A DNA stretch of 33,264 nt from Azolla pinnata (GCA_037176905.1 JBBBWG010031898.1:1-33264); one strand, 5' to 3'; shown: positions 17,761 through 30,087, counted from the first letter of the stretch. Numbers and translations are program-made. Notes: a model not told the origin generated them from the sequence alone.

Positions 17761-19340
17761 TTTGTCAACAAATTTTGAAGCAATACTTTTATTCCTTTCA
17801 TGAAAACATAGACTAGCCATATTTTATAGAGGGTAAAAGAATCACATAATCATATAAATTTGTTTGTTTAGATAGGAGATACCGTTAGAAGGTAAAAGCT
17901 TGTCACAACGTTCTCCAAAAGAATGACATAACATAATCTGTACAAAAATCACATAATCTCACAACTTTTCTTGTTTAGATAAGAGATACCGTTAGAGGGT
18001 AAAAGATTGTCACAACGTTCTCCAAAATATCTTGTAACATACTTTGACTGTTCAATAGAGGTGAAGACAGTGATGGATGATACCTAATATCATCTGCATC
18101 TAATGAATTACTTGAAGAAAAGATGAGTCACGTCGGAATATATTAGTGTCTCAAAAATCTTATTGATTCGATATGAATCATGTTGGGGGCAACCTTAGTT
18201 ATATTTTCTTGTTTTTTTAGATGTCTTAAAATTATTATAAGACTCAAGTTCTAAGAGAGCGTGCGTTCGAATCCCTCTTGTGACAATTTCCAAAGGTTTG
18301 TAAGGATACTATGTCTCTTGTAGGAGACAGTTCTGATTCATCTAAAAAGTGGATTGCCTTCTTTTCCCTATAGAAAACGGGCTTCAAACAAACCCTATAT
18401 AGGTATCTACTTATATACTTAGATTCATTGGAAAATTATAGAAATTTAAGGTTGGTTAGCCAACATTTTTACATGTTGAAGCAATGTTTTTACTGATTTC
18501 ATAAACACATAAACTAGTCAAGTTCTCCAAGCTATCTTTAGACAAACAAGATAATCACATAACCTTTCTTGTTTAGATGGGAAAAAGTTCTAGACGGTAA
18601 AGGCTTATGAAAACATTCTTTAAAATATCTTGTAAAATACCTTGAGTGTTTAATACAATCAAAGAAAGTCGTAGATGACACCCAATATATTGTGCATATA
18701 GAAAATGTTTTTGTGTATAAAACCTTGTCGATTTGATATCAATCATTTTCTACACTGTAATCTCTTATTAACGGGATATTACGATGAAACCTTGGTGACA
18801 TCGGATTAGGTAAGTTATATTAGTTTAAGAAATTTAATATTAAAAAGTCAAGATGGTCGAGTGGTCTAAGACGTTAGACTCAAGTTCTAGTTCTCATCAG
18901 AGAGCGTGGGTTCAAATCCCAGTCTTGATAATTTGTAAATGTTTGTAACCATAGTATGTTCTTATTGCATCCGATATTTTTTATTTATTGAAAACATTTC
19001 CTCCCTTCATCTCAGTAGACGAAACGGGTTTCTATCCAACCGCAGATATGTTATATAATTACATTTATCGATAGTCATAGATTAGATTTAGTTTCTCAAC
19101 AAATTTTCAAGCAATACTTTTATTCCTATCATGAAAACATAGAGTGGCCATATTTTGTAGGCAATCTGTACTAGAATCACATAATCACATAACTTTGCTT
19201 GTTTAGATAAGAGATACCTTTAGAGGATAAAAGTTTGTCAGAACGTTTTCCAAAATATCTTGTAACATACTTTGACTGTTCAATAGAGGCGAAGACAGTG
19301 ATGAATGATACCAAATATCATTTGCATTTAATGGAGACAT
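17761..19340 (+). repeat. Tandem array of about 0.65-kb units carrying a tRNA-Leu-like sequence
   Basis: Three starts of one unit are visible near 17760, 18470 and 19095. Each opens with GAAGCAATACTTTTATTCC-like sequence and runs through CATAATCACATAAC, CTTGTTTAGATAAGAGATACC and ACTTTGACTGTTCAATAGAGG. Units 1 and 2 go on to a region with a tRNA-Leu(CAA)-like block (near 18230 and 18847) and a shared tail (AAACGGG...). Unit 3 breaks off after about 240 bp. Part of unit 1 (about 17870-18030) is itself locally duplicated. Confidence 0.8.
18847..18930 (+). tRNA. tRNA-Leu(CAA)-like gene, intronless, possibly a pseudogene
   Basis: 84 bases fold as a class II tRNA. Acceptor arm GTCAAGA pairs with TCTTGAT (G-U at the first pair) plus discriminator A. 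The D stem is GTC/GAC, the anticodon stem TTAGA/TCTAG with loop CTCAAGT (anticodon CAA), followed by a long variable arm with TCTC/GAGA. In the T arm GTGGG/CCCAG around TTCAAAT the outer pair is G-G, a mismatch. It resembles cytosolic plant tRNA-Leu(CAA), which normally has an intron that is missing here. A more decayed relative lies near 18230 in the previous tandem unit. It could be functional, a tRNA pseudogene, or the head of a SINE. Confidence 0.6.
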
Positions 19341-19403
19341 ATTAAAAAGATACATCCATAGAAAGAGAAAGATACACCAAGGAAATCCTTAATTGTTCGG
19401 CGC

Positions 19404-19594
19404 TTACATTGTCTTTGACTTGATCTCAATGTCGATCAGTTTCTCAATTGCAAGGTTTGCTGCCTCATCAATTTCAAAACATACAAAACCATACCCTCTA
19501 CTTTTGCCATCTTGCATTGCAGCTTTGCAAATATATCATGCAAATCTTTATTATCTATAGATTCATGCAAGTTCTGCAGAAAACCAACCCTAGG
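19404..19594 (-). pseudogene. RRM fragment resembling poly(A)-binding protein
   Basis: The minus strand reads VGFLQNLHESIDNKDLHDIF, which matches the RNP2 strand and first helix of a PABP-type RRM. After a deletion and frameshift near 19515 another frame reads GKSRGYGFVCFEIDEAANLA, a textbook RNP1 and second helix, ending in TAA at 19404. The loop between is missing. A live RRM of this kind binds poly(A) RNA. Only one broken domain is present, so I call a pseudogene fragment. A retrocopied piece is possible, though an acceptor-like TTCTGCAG precedes NLHES. Confidence 0.65.
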
Positions 19595-19738
19595 TTTAGA
19601 ATGCATCGCATAAAAAGAGATACTTGACCTATACCAAATCCAAATTGTCTCTATAAAAAAGTAGTATGATCCAACTTTATCCATACCTAACAAAAAGGTT
19701 ACCCAAGCCACTTTTAGAACTAACATGAAAATATACAA

Positions 19739-20901
19739 GGGCTAGTCAGGTTTTGGAACTCGATGTTACAGTCTCTACTGGGTAAATTTTGGAAGCAATA
19801 ACAACCTTGCATGAGTTAAAAATGAAGCTGCTAGTGGCATGGTAAACAAGTGGAAGATGGAAAAGTTGTTTTTCTTGATTATTTTAGTGAAGGAGTGGGC
19901 GAGCTCGAGCAAGCTATTATGTCATCGAGTTCATGTTCCATGGTTGGAGGCTTTTCATGCCAAGACGATAGCCTTCATGTCCCAGTTGCTCCATCCCCTT
20001 GTTAGATTTGCTTGCACAAATCCTTCAATAATTGAGCGAATATCTCATTGGAAGAGAATGACAACTGATGGTGAAGTTGTTATGAAGGAGGCCTTGTCTT
20101 TGTTACAGTTTTATGAATGATTTGTTTCGACAAAGGTTCCGTTTGATGCGATAAAGTTTTTTGGTTTCCATCCCTCATGTGCCATCACAAATTCTGTGAG
20201 TGCTCCCAACAGGACTAGTTGTCATGGACAGAGACTGAAGAGTAGACAGAGCAAGGATAGAGTCTGTGACATCAATCAGTGGTGTGTTGTTTTTTGCTAG
20301 GAAAGTTCAAGTTGCTCTTGCAATCCTCAGCAACCCGATTGTTTTTTTTCTACAAAGAGGAGGAGATGGAATACAATTGGACAATTGTATCCATCTCATG
20401 TTGTTCTTTACCCAGGAACAAACACAGTGTACGTTAAGGGCATCTTGTCAATTTTGAAAACCATAAGTGTGTGTGAGCCAAATGAGAAGGGAGTTCATGT
20501 TCCCATTGTATCCACAACCTTTTCTTTTCCATACAAATGAATCTATTGCAACAAGGGCTTAAAGAATATTTTTGATGTATGTCACCGAGCCGTGTTGATC
20601 TCTATGTTGTTAAAAAATGAGGATTTTATAAATAAATTACGTTTTAGAATACTCAAACGTATTCTACACGTACTTGATGTTTTTGAACTGTCTCTGTTTT
20701 TTGTGAAATTTATAAATATCAAAAATAATTTTTACTAGGGCTATTATCTTGAGTTGAAAGTGAATATTATTCATTTGATTAACCTAACTTTTTAAATTTA
20801 TTTTCTATAATTTAAGATTTTATAAATTTATTATTAAAATTTAGAGTGATATGTAGTTTAATTAATTGCATATTCATATAATTATTCAGCGCATTTTAAT
20901 G
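19739..20901. other. Intergenic DNA with unrecognised open frames, then AT-rich sequence
   Basis: Frames at 19839-20120 and 20266-20457 have moderately varied composition but no domain that I recognise. From about 20600 the sequence becomes very AT-rich. Confidence 0.35.
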
Positions 20902-20975
20902 TATTTAACCTATATTTTACGTTTTTAACTTGTATTCTACATATTTAACCTGCATTCTACATATTCAACGTATTT
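20902..20975 (+). repeat. 20-bp tandem repeat, about 3.5 copies
   Basis: TATTTAACCTATATTTTACG-type units start at 20902, 20922, 20942 and 20962 (last partial). Similar words appear around 20640-20670. Confidence 0.8.
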
Positions 20976-21597
20976 AGCATAAAATACATATTTATAAAAA
21001 AATTATTAAATACTTTTAAAATACGTAGCATACGTACTCTAAACGCAACATTGGTACGCTATGATGTAACAACATTGGTTGGTCTACACTTGGGGTTGGT
21101 GTCCGAAATGAATGAAGCAATCACCGATTCTATTACTAGCAAGAGAGTGGGAGAATGCAACCTTAGATCATTCCTCGTTGCCCGATGAATTTGGGCTACC
21201 CTGTGTGGTTGTGTATGCAAAGAGCAGAAAATCTCAAACATGTAATGATCGTCCACCCTTATTGATTCTGTATTAACTTGAGCTGGAGGCCTGATTAGGC
21301 CAACTTGCAGAACCTAGATGGGCAACGTTTCCTCTCTTTTGGTTTTACAAGATGATATCAAAGGACTTGTGCCTCTCCATCGATGGATGTGCAATATGAA
21401 GAGAGCCGAGGCAGACAAAATGTCTCATGTGTTGCTGTTGTTGTTATTGTTGTTCTTTAATCATAATATCATGGGTCTGGTTCCATTTATTATCAAGCTC
21501 GCAAAGCCACCATTTGAAACCTTCCAGCACAATTACCACTATATGCATGCATATGCCTATGATTCTGTTATATGTGTGTGCATTTGAATGCTAGGCT
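20976..21597. other. Intergenic DNA with unrecognised open frames
   Basis: Frames at 21059-21256 (minus) and 21318-21587 (plus) show no recognisable domain; the latter has a leucine run coded by a TTG repeat near 21430. Confidence 0.35.
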
Positions 21598-21834
21598 ATG
21601 AGTATGCGTGCGAAGTACTTGTGCATGGACAACAAAGAATGTGTACATACAAAGACTCCTGTCCGGATTGGCAACATCGAAGAGCCTATAGTTGCGCCAA
21701 TTGATCATGGAACGCATGTTCAATTTGATGTTGAAGGAGTTTTGCTGGAAGGGGAAAGCGGCTTATTAACACTGGTCAGATCTGACGTCGTGTTATATTG
21801 TCTCGAATCGTTGCATGAGCTACCGGGGTTCTGA
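21598..21834 (+). pseudogene. Possible retroelement aspartic-protease-like remnant
   Basis: A 78-codon frame contains VRIGNIEEPIVAPIDHGTHV. This resembles the stretch before and around the active-site D(T/S/H)G of Ty3/gypsy retropepsins, where DHG variants are known. No flap region or second conserved motif follows and the frame ends soon after. Short and uncertain; it could also be chance. Confidence 0.3.
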
Positions 21835-22060
21835 ACCGAGAGATGCGTGATGTGGGAACGAGACAAGTTGTTATAGTAAATTAGAACGCGTTTAAGAGTA
21901 AATGGATCAATTTGAGAGAAACAGTAGTCCATGGGTTAATCAAAAGCCTAATTTTTGTTATTAATAAACCCTAATTTGATGTTGATCTCCTTTGGAAGAT
22001 CTAAACCTAATGATCTTTAGAATATCCTCCCAAAGATGATTAGTAGAAGAGTAGATGATT

Positions 22061-22064
<4 letters not shown>

Positions 22065-22097
<33 letters not shown>

Positions 22098-22145
22098 CTA
22101 AAGACTCTCCTTCACTGTCTGTTGCCTGCTCTCTCTCTCTCTCTC
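22065..22145. repeat. (GA)15 and (CT)9 microsatellites in inverted arrangement
   Basis: A GA run (22065-22094) is followed about 34 bases later by a CT run (22129-22145). The two are complementary and could form a hairpin or a triplex-prone structure. A minus-strand open frame here is low complexity. Confidence 0.9.
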
Positions 22146-22400
22146 GCCGGATGTGAAGAAGGAGAAAAGCAGACCAAAGTTCCACAGCTGAAGTCGCTTC
22201 CAAGGTATTTATATCTCTTCTTGCTCCTGCTTTTTTTAACCATGCCATGTGAATAGATTCTAGAATGCTCAGTTTGTTTTTTCTCTTTTTGTTTAACAAG
22301 ATGCAACTTTGTAGCAATAGCCAGAAGAAAATATACGGCAACATTTGCAATCACAGAGTCCTCAGGCTAACAGCTCCCAGACTTATTGTAGCTTAATTCC

Positions 22401-22935
22401 TCAGTGCACATCACTAAATGGCTTATGTAACCGGTGGTGGAAATAAGAAATTTGGGGCTTTATACTGCCAGCATGAATTCCCCTGAGAGTATTCATAAAT
22501 AGATATGTTATCCCAAGTGCACTTCCTTCATGGTTCAGAAGTTCCTTAATGGAACTCCACTCCCCTTTTAATGTGTGCACAAGATCTCTCCATATGGTCT
22601 TTGATACCGTAGCTGCAGGTTCCTGTATTCCTTGAAATATAAATTTGCACCTAGATCTCCAGAGGCTCCACAATGCAATTGCAGACACATATAACCATGT
22701 TAAATATGAACACTGCCTTCTTGTTGGACTTGCAAATTACCCATCAAACGAGATTCTACCTTCCCCCTATCAAATATATAGTAAGTAGTAATGCTGCTGG
22801 CTTCATACAAGGTCATTGAACCATTCACTATTCCCCAAATTGCTCCTCCCCAAGTCAAACATTCCTCCACATCCACATGAGCAAGCAATCTTAAAATTCT
22901 TTTCGAAACCTGTTGGGTGACTACACAATGCTTCA
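22401..22935 (-). pseudogene. LINE C-terminal remnant (zf-RVT region)
   Basis: The minus strand reads HCVVTQQVSKRILRLLAHV from about 22935, the usual HC...W-like end of the reverse-transcriptase zinc-binding region in plant LINEs. It goes on with LTWGGAIWGIV. After a frameshift near 22690 it continues SAIALWSLWRSRCKFIF, the conserved W..WR.R....F motif downstream. The endonuclease and reverse-transcriptase core are absent. A truncated 3' piece like this is typical of non-LTR elements, which lose 5' sequence on insertion. Confidence 0.6.
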
Positions 22936-24441
22936 GTTTGTTTTACCTTTGAAACAGAAAATGAAATTTCCTATATTGCAAGAGATACATTCATGTCATC
23001 TATGTAAGAAGGGTATTGTAGAGCCATGCCTAATTTTCTTTTCAAACTACATTGAAGCTTAGTTGTTGGGCGCACACTTGCTGCTTATTCATATTGTCTG
23101 GCCTGGTTATAGTTATTTTGCTCACTAGACCTAGATGCCAACTATTTTGCTCACTAGACCTAGATGCAACTATTTTGCCCATATAAATTACAGAGAAACA
23201 AAGGGTTTTCTACCATCTACATACATGGAGAATGATAAAGTCATGGAGCGTATAAGGATAGAGAGCAATACATAGCAGCTTTTTGTTATTGTATTTGGTA
23301 GTCAAATATAATCCACCAGACAAGAGATCAACATTGTGTTGAGTCAAAATCAGAACTCGCTATTGTAAAAATCGACTAGATTTCTGTCCTGTTCGATTTC
23401 CTTGTGATAGCTGCGAAAGTTTCTACAATTTTCTTATTCTCTCGGTCGATCTTGGCTTTGCTTTGTGCTTTTTCTTCGTACTTCACATCTTTTGCTTGTA
23501 TGTCACAAGATGTTAGGATATTTTTAGATTCTTTTCCAGGCGATCTTGCCACATTAAGACCCTGTGCACTTTTCAATGCTCATACATGATGTCCTTAAGG
23601 AGGGGGGCACACACGCATGTAGAAATATTTTTTTTGGTGTGAAATTCCTTTAATTAAAGCTTTGATGAAACTGTTCTGGTGGGCATATATCTTGATTCTC
23701 CACAATGGAAAATGCCTTCGATTGTTGTAGATTTCAGAGAACAAGTTTTGTGCTATTTTTCCATCCATTCCATGATTCATCCGTCCATGCGAATTGAAAA
23801 CTCCATCCATTTTGATAGCTTTGGTTATTGCATTGGTGGTTTTGTAAGTTGAAGAACACATGTTTTAAACTTCTACCAGACATTAGAACTTCTTTCCTAG
23901 TTTTTTCCATGGTTTTATTGGGGTTTTCTCTTATTCAAAACTAAAACTTCTTTCCTAGTTTTTTCCTGGTTTCTCTCTATTTTTTCCTGCATTTCTTCTT
24001 TGCTTAAAGTTTAATTATTAAATCATAAATCTAGGAACTACATGGGTAAAAAAAACAGTTTGGAATGGGAGCATGTCTTGATTATAAAGAAAAATCCTAG
24101 AGGAATTACAATGCAAAGATTGTACACTTAGTTATGTTGGTAGAAATATGCCAGTTAAGATGTAAGCTAAGAAATTTTGAAGTTGTGTAGTATGGAAGTT
24201 ATCAAAGTTTTTGGTGCAATGAATTTTCATAAATTTCTGGTCTGAAACATTCTTTTGATGATTTACCAATCACGAATGCATGAAACATTCTCGATTGTGT
24301 TTGCAATATGTTAAAGTATGGTTCGTTCTATGAGTTTGGACTTTGTATAACCAGCTCAAAGCAGAGGAATACTACGAAAGATCAAAATTGAAGAGAAGGA
24401 AATCATAGTTAGTAGTTGGCAAAGACAGACCAACAGAGGAG
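22936..24441. other. Intergenic DNA and presumed promoter of the DEAD-box gene
   Basis: No gene is recognised. Minus-strand frames at 23376-23576 and 23595-23861 have varied composition but no domain. TATTTTGCTCACTAGACCTAGATG is tandemly repeated at 23114-23180 (period 28-29 bp), and AACTTCTTTCCTAGTTTTTT occurs at 23887 and 23945. The last 100 bases before 24442 should include the 5' leader; no clear TATA box stands out. Confidence 0.45.
23114..23180 (+). repeat. 28-29-bp tandem repeat
   Basis: TATTTTGCTCACTAGACC starts at 23114 and 23143, with a third partial copy at 23171. Copy 2 has lost one base. Confidence 0.9.
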
Positions 24442-27400
24442 ATGGCGAGAACAGGGAAAAAGAGCAGGAAAGCCAAAGAATCTGAGCTAGGAAACAGCTC
24501 TTGCTCCATGCCCTGGAAGGATGTCACGCCTCAGGATTCTATAGCCCTGCTCTCCAGCTCCCGTGAAGGAGGTAAACTTAAAACAAAAGAAACAATTGAA
24601 TCTGTCTAGCCGTTTCTATGTTTGTTAATGTGATTCTTTTCGGTTTCAATTCTTTTCCTGACCATGGGGGAAATCTTGAAACGCGCAAGTCAGGGTTCAT
24701 GTGCTTGGAAGAAATTGATGGAGAATTCTATTCCCACTTCAATGGTGATTCTGTGGAAGCTCCTGATGATGCTGCAGAAGATGTTGACCACGTATCTCAC
24801 GCCGAGAAAAGTGTGGTAGCTTCTTCCAAGAAGCTCAAGGCTTCTAGAAAACGGAAGAGGGATGATCCCAGAAAGAAAGATGGTGGCGAAGTAGTCGGTC
24901 CCAAGAAGCTACAGGATGGGAATCAAAAGAAGAAACGTGATACAGAAGATGCACAAGAAGATGAAGCCAAGAAACCAATTGAGGCTTTACCTGGGAAAGA
25001 GCATGGCAAAAATAAGAAGAAGAAAAAGGAGAGAAATTCTCAAAGCCATGATGATGGTGCTGTTAGTATAGAGAAAATTGTTGGGAATGAAGCAGGTAAG
25101 GGTGCCCTTCTCTTTATCTACATGCATTTCATAGGACCAATGGTGTCAAGGCTGATGCCTTGATTTTTTATTATCTTGTGCAACTTGTGTGGTATTATTT
25201 TTTATAGTGGGGGATGTCTCCACTTGTTATCGATCATCTTTCATCCATATCCAATGTCATAGAAGGAGATTGTCTAACATTAAATAATGACAAACTAATT
25301 TCCTTGAAATATGGAAGGGTAAGGGAAGTATCATTTATGTTTTGTTGCGATTGTTTGAGTAATATATATATGAATTCTTATTCTGAATCAGTGTATTATT
25401 CTTGTACAGTACTAACATGCATACTTTACCATCATTCATTTTAGAGTATTTGCAACAAATTTTAATACTGGTGTACTGGCTGTATATATACATGTTCCTG
25501 GGTGCAAATATAGCTCGAATTACACTGCAAGTTGCATTAAGAGGATTGTGTGAAGTGCATAAAGTTAAAATTCACTCTCTATATGATGAATAGTTGCATC
25601 TTCTTTAGGGCTTATTTTGACTGTGTGTCATTTCATCAAGGATGAAGCATGGAATGGACTGGGAAGACTTTTCCATTTTATGGCCCTTGTCATTTGCTCT
25701 TCTGATGTGTTTGGCATGACTGGCAATTTAAACTAACTTTTTGCGAGTGCTGTCCACCTTAACCCATGCTAATCACATCATTTACTGTAGAGAAAGAATA
25801 TGACAAGTGCATTCAACCTTTTGTTTAGGATTGCAAACAACTTCTTTCTTTAGCAGTGAGTTGACGGTCCAGTTTGTTCATCAGGATTTGCTTCTGCAGA
25901 GGATGGTGATGAGATTGATGAGCAAGAGGATACCGAAAACTTAAACAAAATGTTACCAGCATGGGCAGAACTACGTCTACACTGGAAAATCATGAAAGCA
26001 TTGGCTGCATTGAAATTTACAGAGCCAACACCAATTCAGAAAGCGTGTATATCAGCTGCAGCACATCAGGGGAAGGTTTGATACTGAAATTTTCAATATG
26101 AAATTAGAGTAAAATAACATCATGTATACTGGTAATACATATGAATAGCATATTCCCTTATTATTTCAGGACATAATAGGAGCAGCTGAAACAGGCTCTG
26201 GAAAAACTCTTGCATTTGTCATTCCAATTCTTCAACGTCTTTTAGATGAAGATGAAAAATATCAAATTTCAACAGCAAATCATATGTTGTCCACTAAAGC
26301 CTCGTCAAATAGTAGAGTAAGAGGCCCTCTGCGTGCATTAATATTAACTCCTACTCGGGAACTCGCATTGCAGGTACCAGATGTTGATAAATGTTGTATC
26401 AATTCGTTAAGATTCTGAATTCAAGTTTCCATCTTTTCATTTACAGGTATTTGGGCTGTTTGAAATGTCACAAGTTCTTATGTTTTTCTTGATTTTTCTG
26501 CTGTTCTTGGCAGGTATGTGACCATTTTCGATCAGCAGCAAAATATACTACTATCATGGCTGTGCCAATTGTTGGAGGGATATCTATGGAAAAACAAGAA
26601 CGGTTACTTAAGCAAAGACCACAAGCTATAGTGGGAACACCCGGACGGCTTTGGGAGTTTATGAGTGCTGGTGAAAAACACTTGGTTGAGGTATAACATT
26701 TTTTGTTTACTTGCAGTGACCTTTTTTCGGAGGATTCAGAGCGAGAAAATATTGTGCTTAAAGCAAAGATTGAATTCTGCATATGTTTCTGAGCAATTAG
26801 ATTAGAATTTTTTAATCAACTACAAAATAAATAATTTGGCTTATATAAAGCTCATGTGCAAGCACAGATCGGGTCTAGAAGATTCTAGTAATAAATGGGA
26901 CTGTGAGTAACGTATCTAATATATCGATTTCATAAATGCAATGAAATCCCTTGTAAGTGGACTCATGGTTTAGTATGTTTACACATATACACCCCAAGTA
27001 TCATAAGGTAAGATGCATGATTTTGTACATTAGTGCCTTGGAAGAAGGCATTGTACATCCATTTTATGGATGAGAGTACCATCAGCAGCAAGCAATGAGT
27101 ATGTCTGCATTTGATTCCAACAATGATTGAGTATTTGAGTGCAATATTCAAAATATCCACTCCATAAGTACAAAGTAATTTCTCATTAAATGGAACACTT
27201 GATCAACTAAAAATGCTTAAGGCTACACACAACAGGCTGTATAGTTGAGCCAGACATTTCAACATTCGTAAAGTTATGGGATATCCTCGTAGGAATATGT
27301 TGGTAGTAGCTTAAGAATGAAATTTTTGTGTAGCTCTTTGTCCATGATATCTGTCTGAGTGATTGCTGGGTCATTACCTTTTCTTATAGTAAAGACAACT

Positions 27401-30087
27401 GTTAATTTTTTGCTGCATTCTATGATACATTGACAATATGCTATGATAATTAATATCCAATGGTGGTGGCATTACATTTCATTTTCACAGGTGTTCTAAG
27501 TGCACTTCAGATGTGGCTGTGGTTTCATTTAATTATAAACATTTGAAATTTTTGAATGCATGTGGTCAGCTCGATTCTCTCTCGTTTTTTGTGCTGGATG
27601 AAGCTGATCGTATGGTGGAGAAGGGACACTTTCAAGAGCTTCAGTCGATCATGAGCATGCTCCCCATTGGGAAAAACAATATGGTCGAAGGGACAGGAGA
27701 CGACTCACTGTTAACATCAGCTGGTGATGATGCAAAGCAAACAATTCGGAGGCAGAATTTTGTTTTCTCAGCAACATTAACTTTACCAACTGGGTTTAGA
27801 AATAAGCTTAAAAAAGGGCGGCTACAAGTAAAAAACAAGCAGAATAATGATGGATCGTCTGTGGCATCTCTATCAGAGAAAGCAGGGATACGACCCAATG
27901 CCGCTATTATTGATTTGACATCTAAGAAGATAATCGCTGGCGCTGTTCAAGAATCATTAATTCAGTACGTTTTTCTGTTTATTTGCATATTCATTATGTA
28001 CTCTTAATTTGGAGCCTTCATCCTCATACAATTCTTATTGACTGCTTAGAGCTAGTCCTCTCAGGTGGGGTATTTCTCTTTAATGAAGCTCAATCCATTT
28101 GAAATTTATTGCAGATGTAGGGAGGATGAGAAGGATATATACTTATACTACATATTGAAGCTGCATGGTCAAGGTCGTGCTGTTATTTTTTGCACATCAA
28201 TTGCAGCTGTTCGTCATATAACAGCTATTCTAAGTCTTCTGCAAATTCAGGCTTGGCCTTTGCATGCTCAAATGCAACAAAAACAGCGTCTGAAGGTAGC
28301 TATGCGTATATATATTCTTGGTGATCAGAATCTCAGATCTTCGATAAGACTAACTATTTCTGCTCCATTTATCATTCTTTGTGTAGGCGATGGATCGTTT
28401 TCGGAAGAGAGAAAATTCCTTCCTCATTGCGACGGATGTAGCTGCAAGAGGACTTGACATACCAAATGTTCGGACTGTAATCCATTATCAACTTCCTCAT
28501 TCTGCTGAGGTAGTGTTCCTTAACAGGCTCAGAATCCTGTCAATAACATTATAACTATCAGGATGTGCAGTTCTTATAAGGAATTACAGGTTTATGTGCA
28601 TAGAAGTGGAAGGACAGCTCGGGCTTCAAATGATGGGTGTAGCATAATGTTTGTTTCACCTACTGACCAAATGAAATATAATGCTCTTTGCGGTGCACTC
28701 TCTAAGGTATTGTTCTATTTAAAAAACAGAAGCCGAAGAAATTTGTGCTGCTGTGATTTTGCTCTTTTCCTGATGAGATCACTTGTAACCAGAGAGAAGG
28801 ACTTCCAGTTTTTCCTATTAATAGGGCTTATATGCCAGCAATTGTGAAACGGATTGAGTTGGCACAGAAGATTGATGTCTTGTTAAGGAAAAGCTCCCAA
28901 GTAAGTTTAATCTCCTGTTATCAACTTTTGAATGTGTATTCTTTTGTGACACTGTTCCATGCTTTCATTTGGGTTAAAGCGAGCCCATATCATTACCATG
29001 ATAAGAGACTCTGTAAAAGCTGCTTACAGTAGATTGCATACCAAAATAGATGGTATTCTCAAACAAAGTATGGGCACAGGTAAGCTAGAAGTGTGTGCCT
29101 TATCACATGTCTCCAATTTGATTTACGTTAATACTCTGGTTGTTGCACAGGTAAGCTTTTTAACAAAGTGAACAATTGATCACTAGCTTCACATAGCCAT
29201 GCAATGGAACACAAACATGAAGCAAGTGCTTGCTAGAAAACCAGAAATTATAGGCCAGAAATCTACAGTTGAGTGGCCGAGCATCTGCATGTTTATACAG
29301 ATCAGTTTCATCCTTCAACTAGAAATAATTCCTTTCTATTTTTGTAATTGACATGCACCTAGATATTTGTGTCGAACAGGTCTTTCTTCTTATGCTAATT
29401 TCTTTGGCTCACTAAGTTGTAACAACAAAAGGGTTACTTTTTTGTAACCAAAAGAGTTGCATCCATATTTATACATTCAAAATCAATATATTCATATTTT
29501 ATGTTTATGAACAGACAAAAGCAAAAGATAGCTGGTTTAAGAAGAATGCAGATGCCTTGGGTATTGACATAGAGGAATTCGATAAGAAAGTTGAGGAATC
29601 CAACTGCCCATCAACCAGAAAAGAATGCTTAGAGTTGAAAAAACTACAGCAGGTAGCAATAAACTACAGACTGTAAATTTCAAGGAACCTTGATTTTGTT
29701 ACCTTGACTGATCCAACTATACAGGTGCTCAATGAAATGCTGGAAGAGCCACTTAAGCCAAAAGCGTTCTCGCATCGTTTCATTACAGGGGTAGGTCTAG
29801 TTACACTGCTCAGAGGTTTTGTACCCTTAATGTTTATTTTAGTTAAGAATTCTCTCTTGTCGTTTACAGCCATATATATATTTCTAATCTTCTATCCGCA
29901 GGCTGGTATATCTCCACTTGTTGCTGGTCAATTGAAAGATTATGTAAATGAGAAGATGATGAACAAGAAGGCGAAATCCTTAAAAAAGAAGAATAAAGGG
30001 CAGTTACCTATTGTAAGTCACCGGCCACGGCTGGTTATTGGCCAGGAAACAGTTGAACCACTCATTGCCTTCCAAGCATCAACTTAA
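24442..30087 (+). CDS. DEAD-box ATP-dependent RNA helicase, DDX24/Mak5 family (RH13-like)
   Basis: Thirteen exons by eye: 24442-24571, 24694-25095, 25885-26075, 26170-26373, 26514-26690, 27570-27964, 28115-28295, 28387-28509, 28590-28706, 28793-28900, 29515-29652, 29725-29790, 29902-30087. They keep one frame and give 805 aa. The N terminus has EEIDGEFY, then a Lys-rich nuclear-localisation region. Helicase motifs are complete: Q motif FTEPTPIQ (222-229), I AETGSGKT, Ia PTREL, Ib TPGR, II DEAD (378-381), III SAT (435-437), [28 protein letters not shown] (605-612). The order and the insert between DEAD and SAT fit Mak5/DDX24, nucleolar helicases of 60S ribosome assembly. The tail is basic. Exon 3 has two in-frame acceptors 15 bases apart (25885 or 25900). 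Intron 5 is about 880 bp and carries only AT-rich DNA. Function is taken from the family. Confidence 0.92.

Noticed and set aside
27513-27569. Upstream extension of helicase exon 6
   Set aside because: The acceptor at 27569 (TGTGGTCAG) gives the conserved continuation [13 protein letters not shown] directly after HLVE; the extra residues upstream have no family counterpart.
28959-29171. Extra exon in the helicase (frame with [20 protein letters not shown])
   Set aside because: Exon 10 joins exon 11 in phase without it, and DDX24/Mak5 relatives go directly from the LRK..Q region to the [11 protein letters not shown] block.
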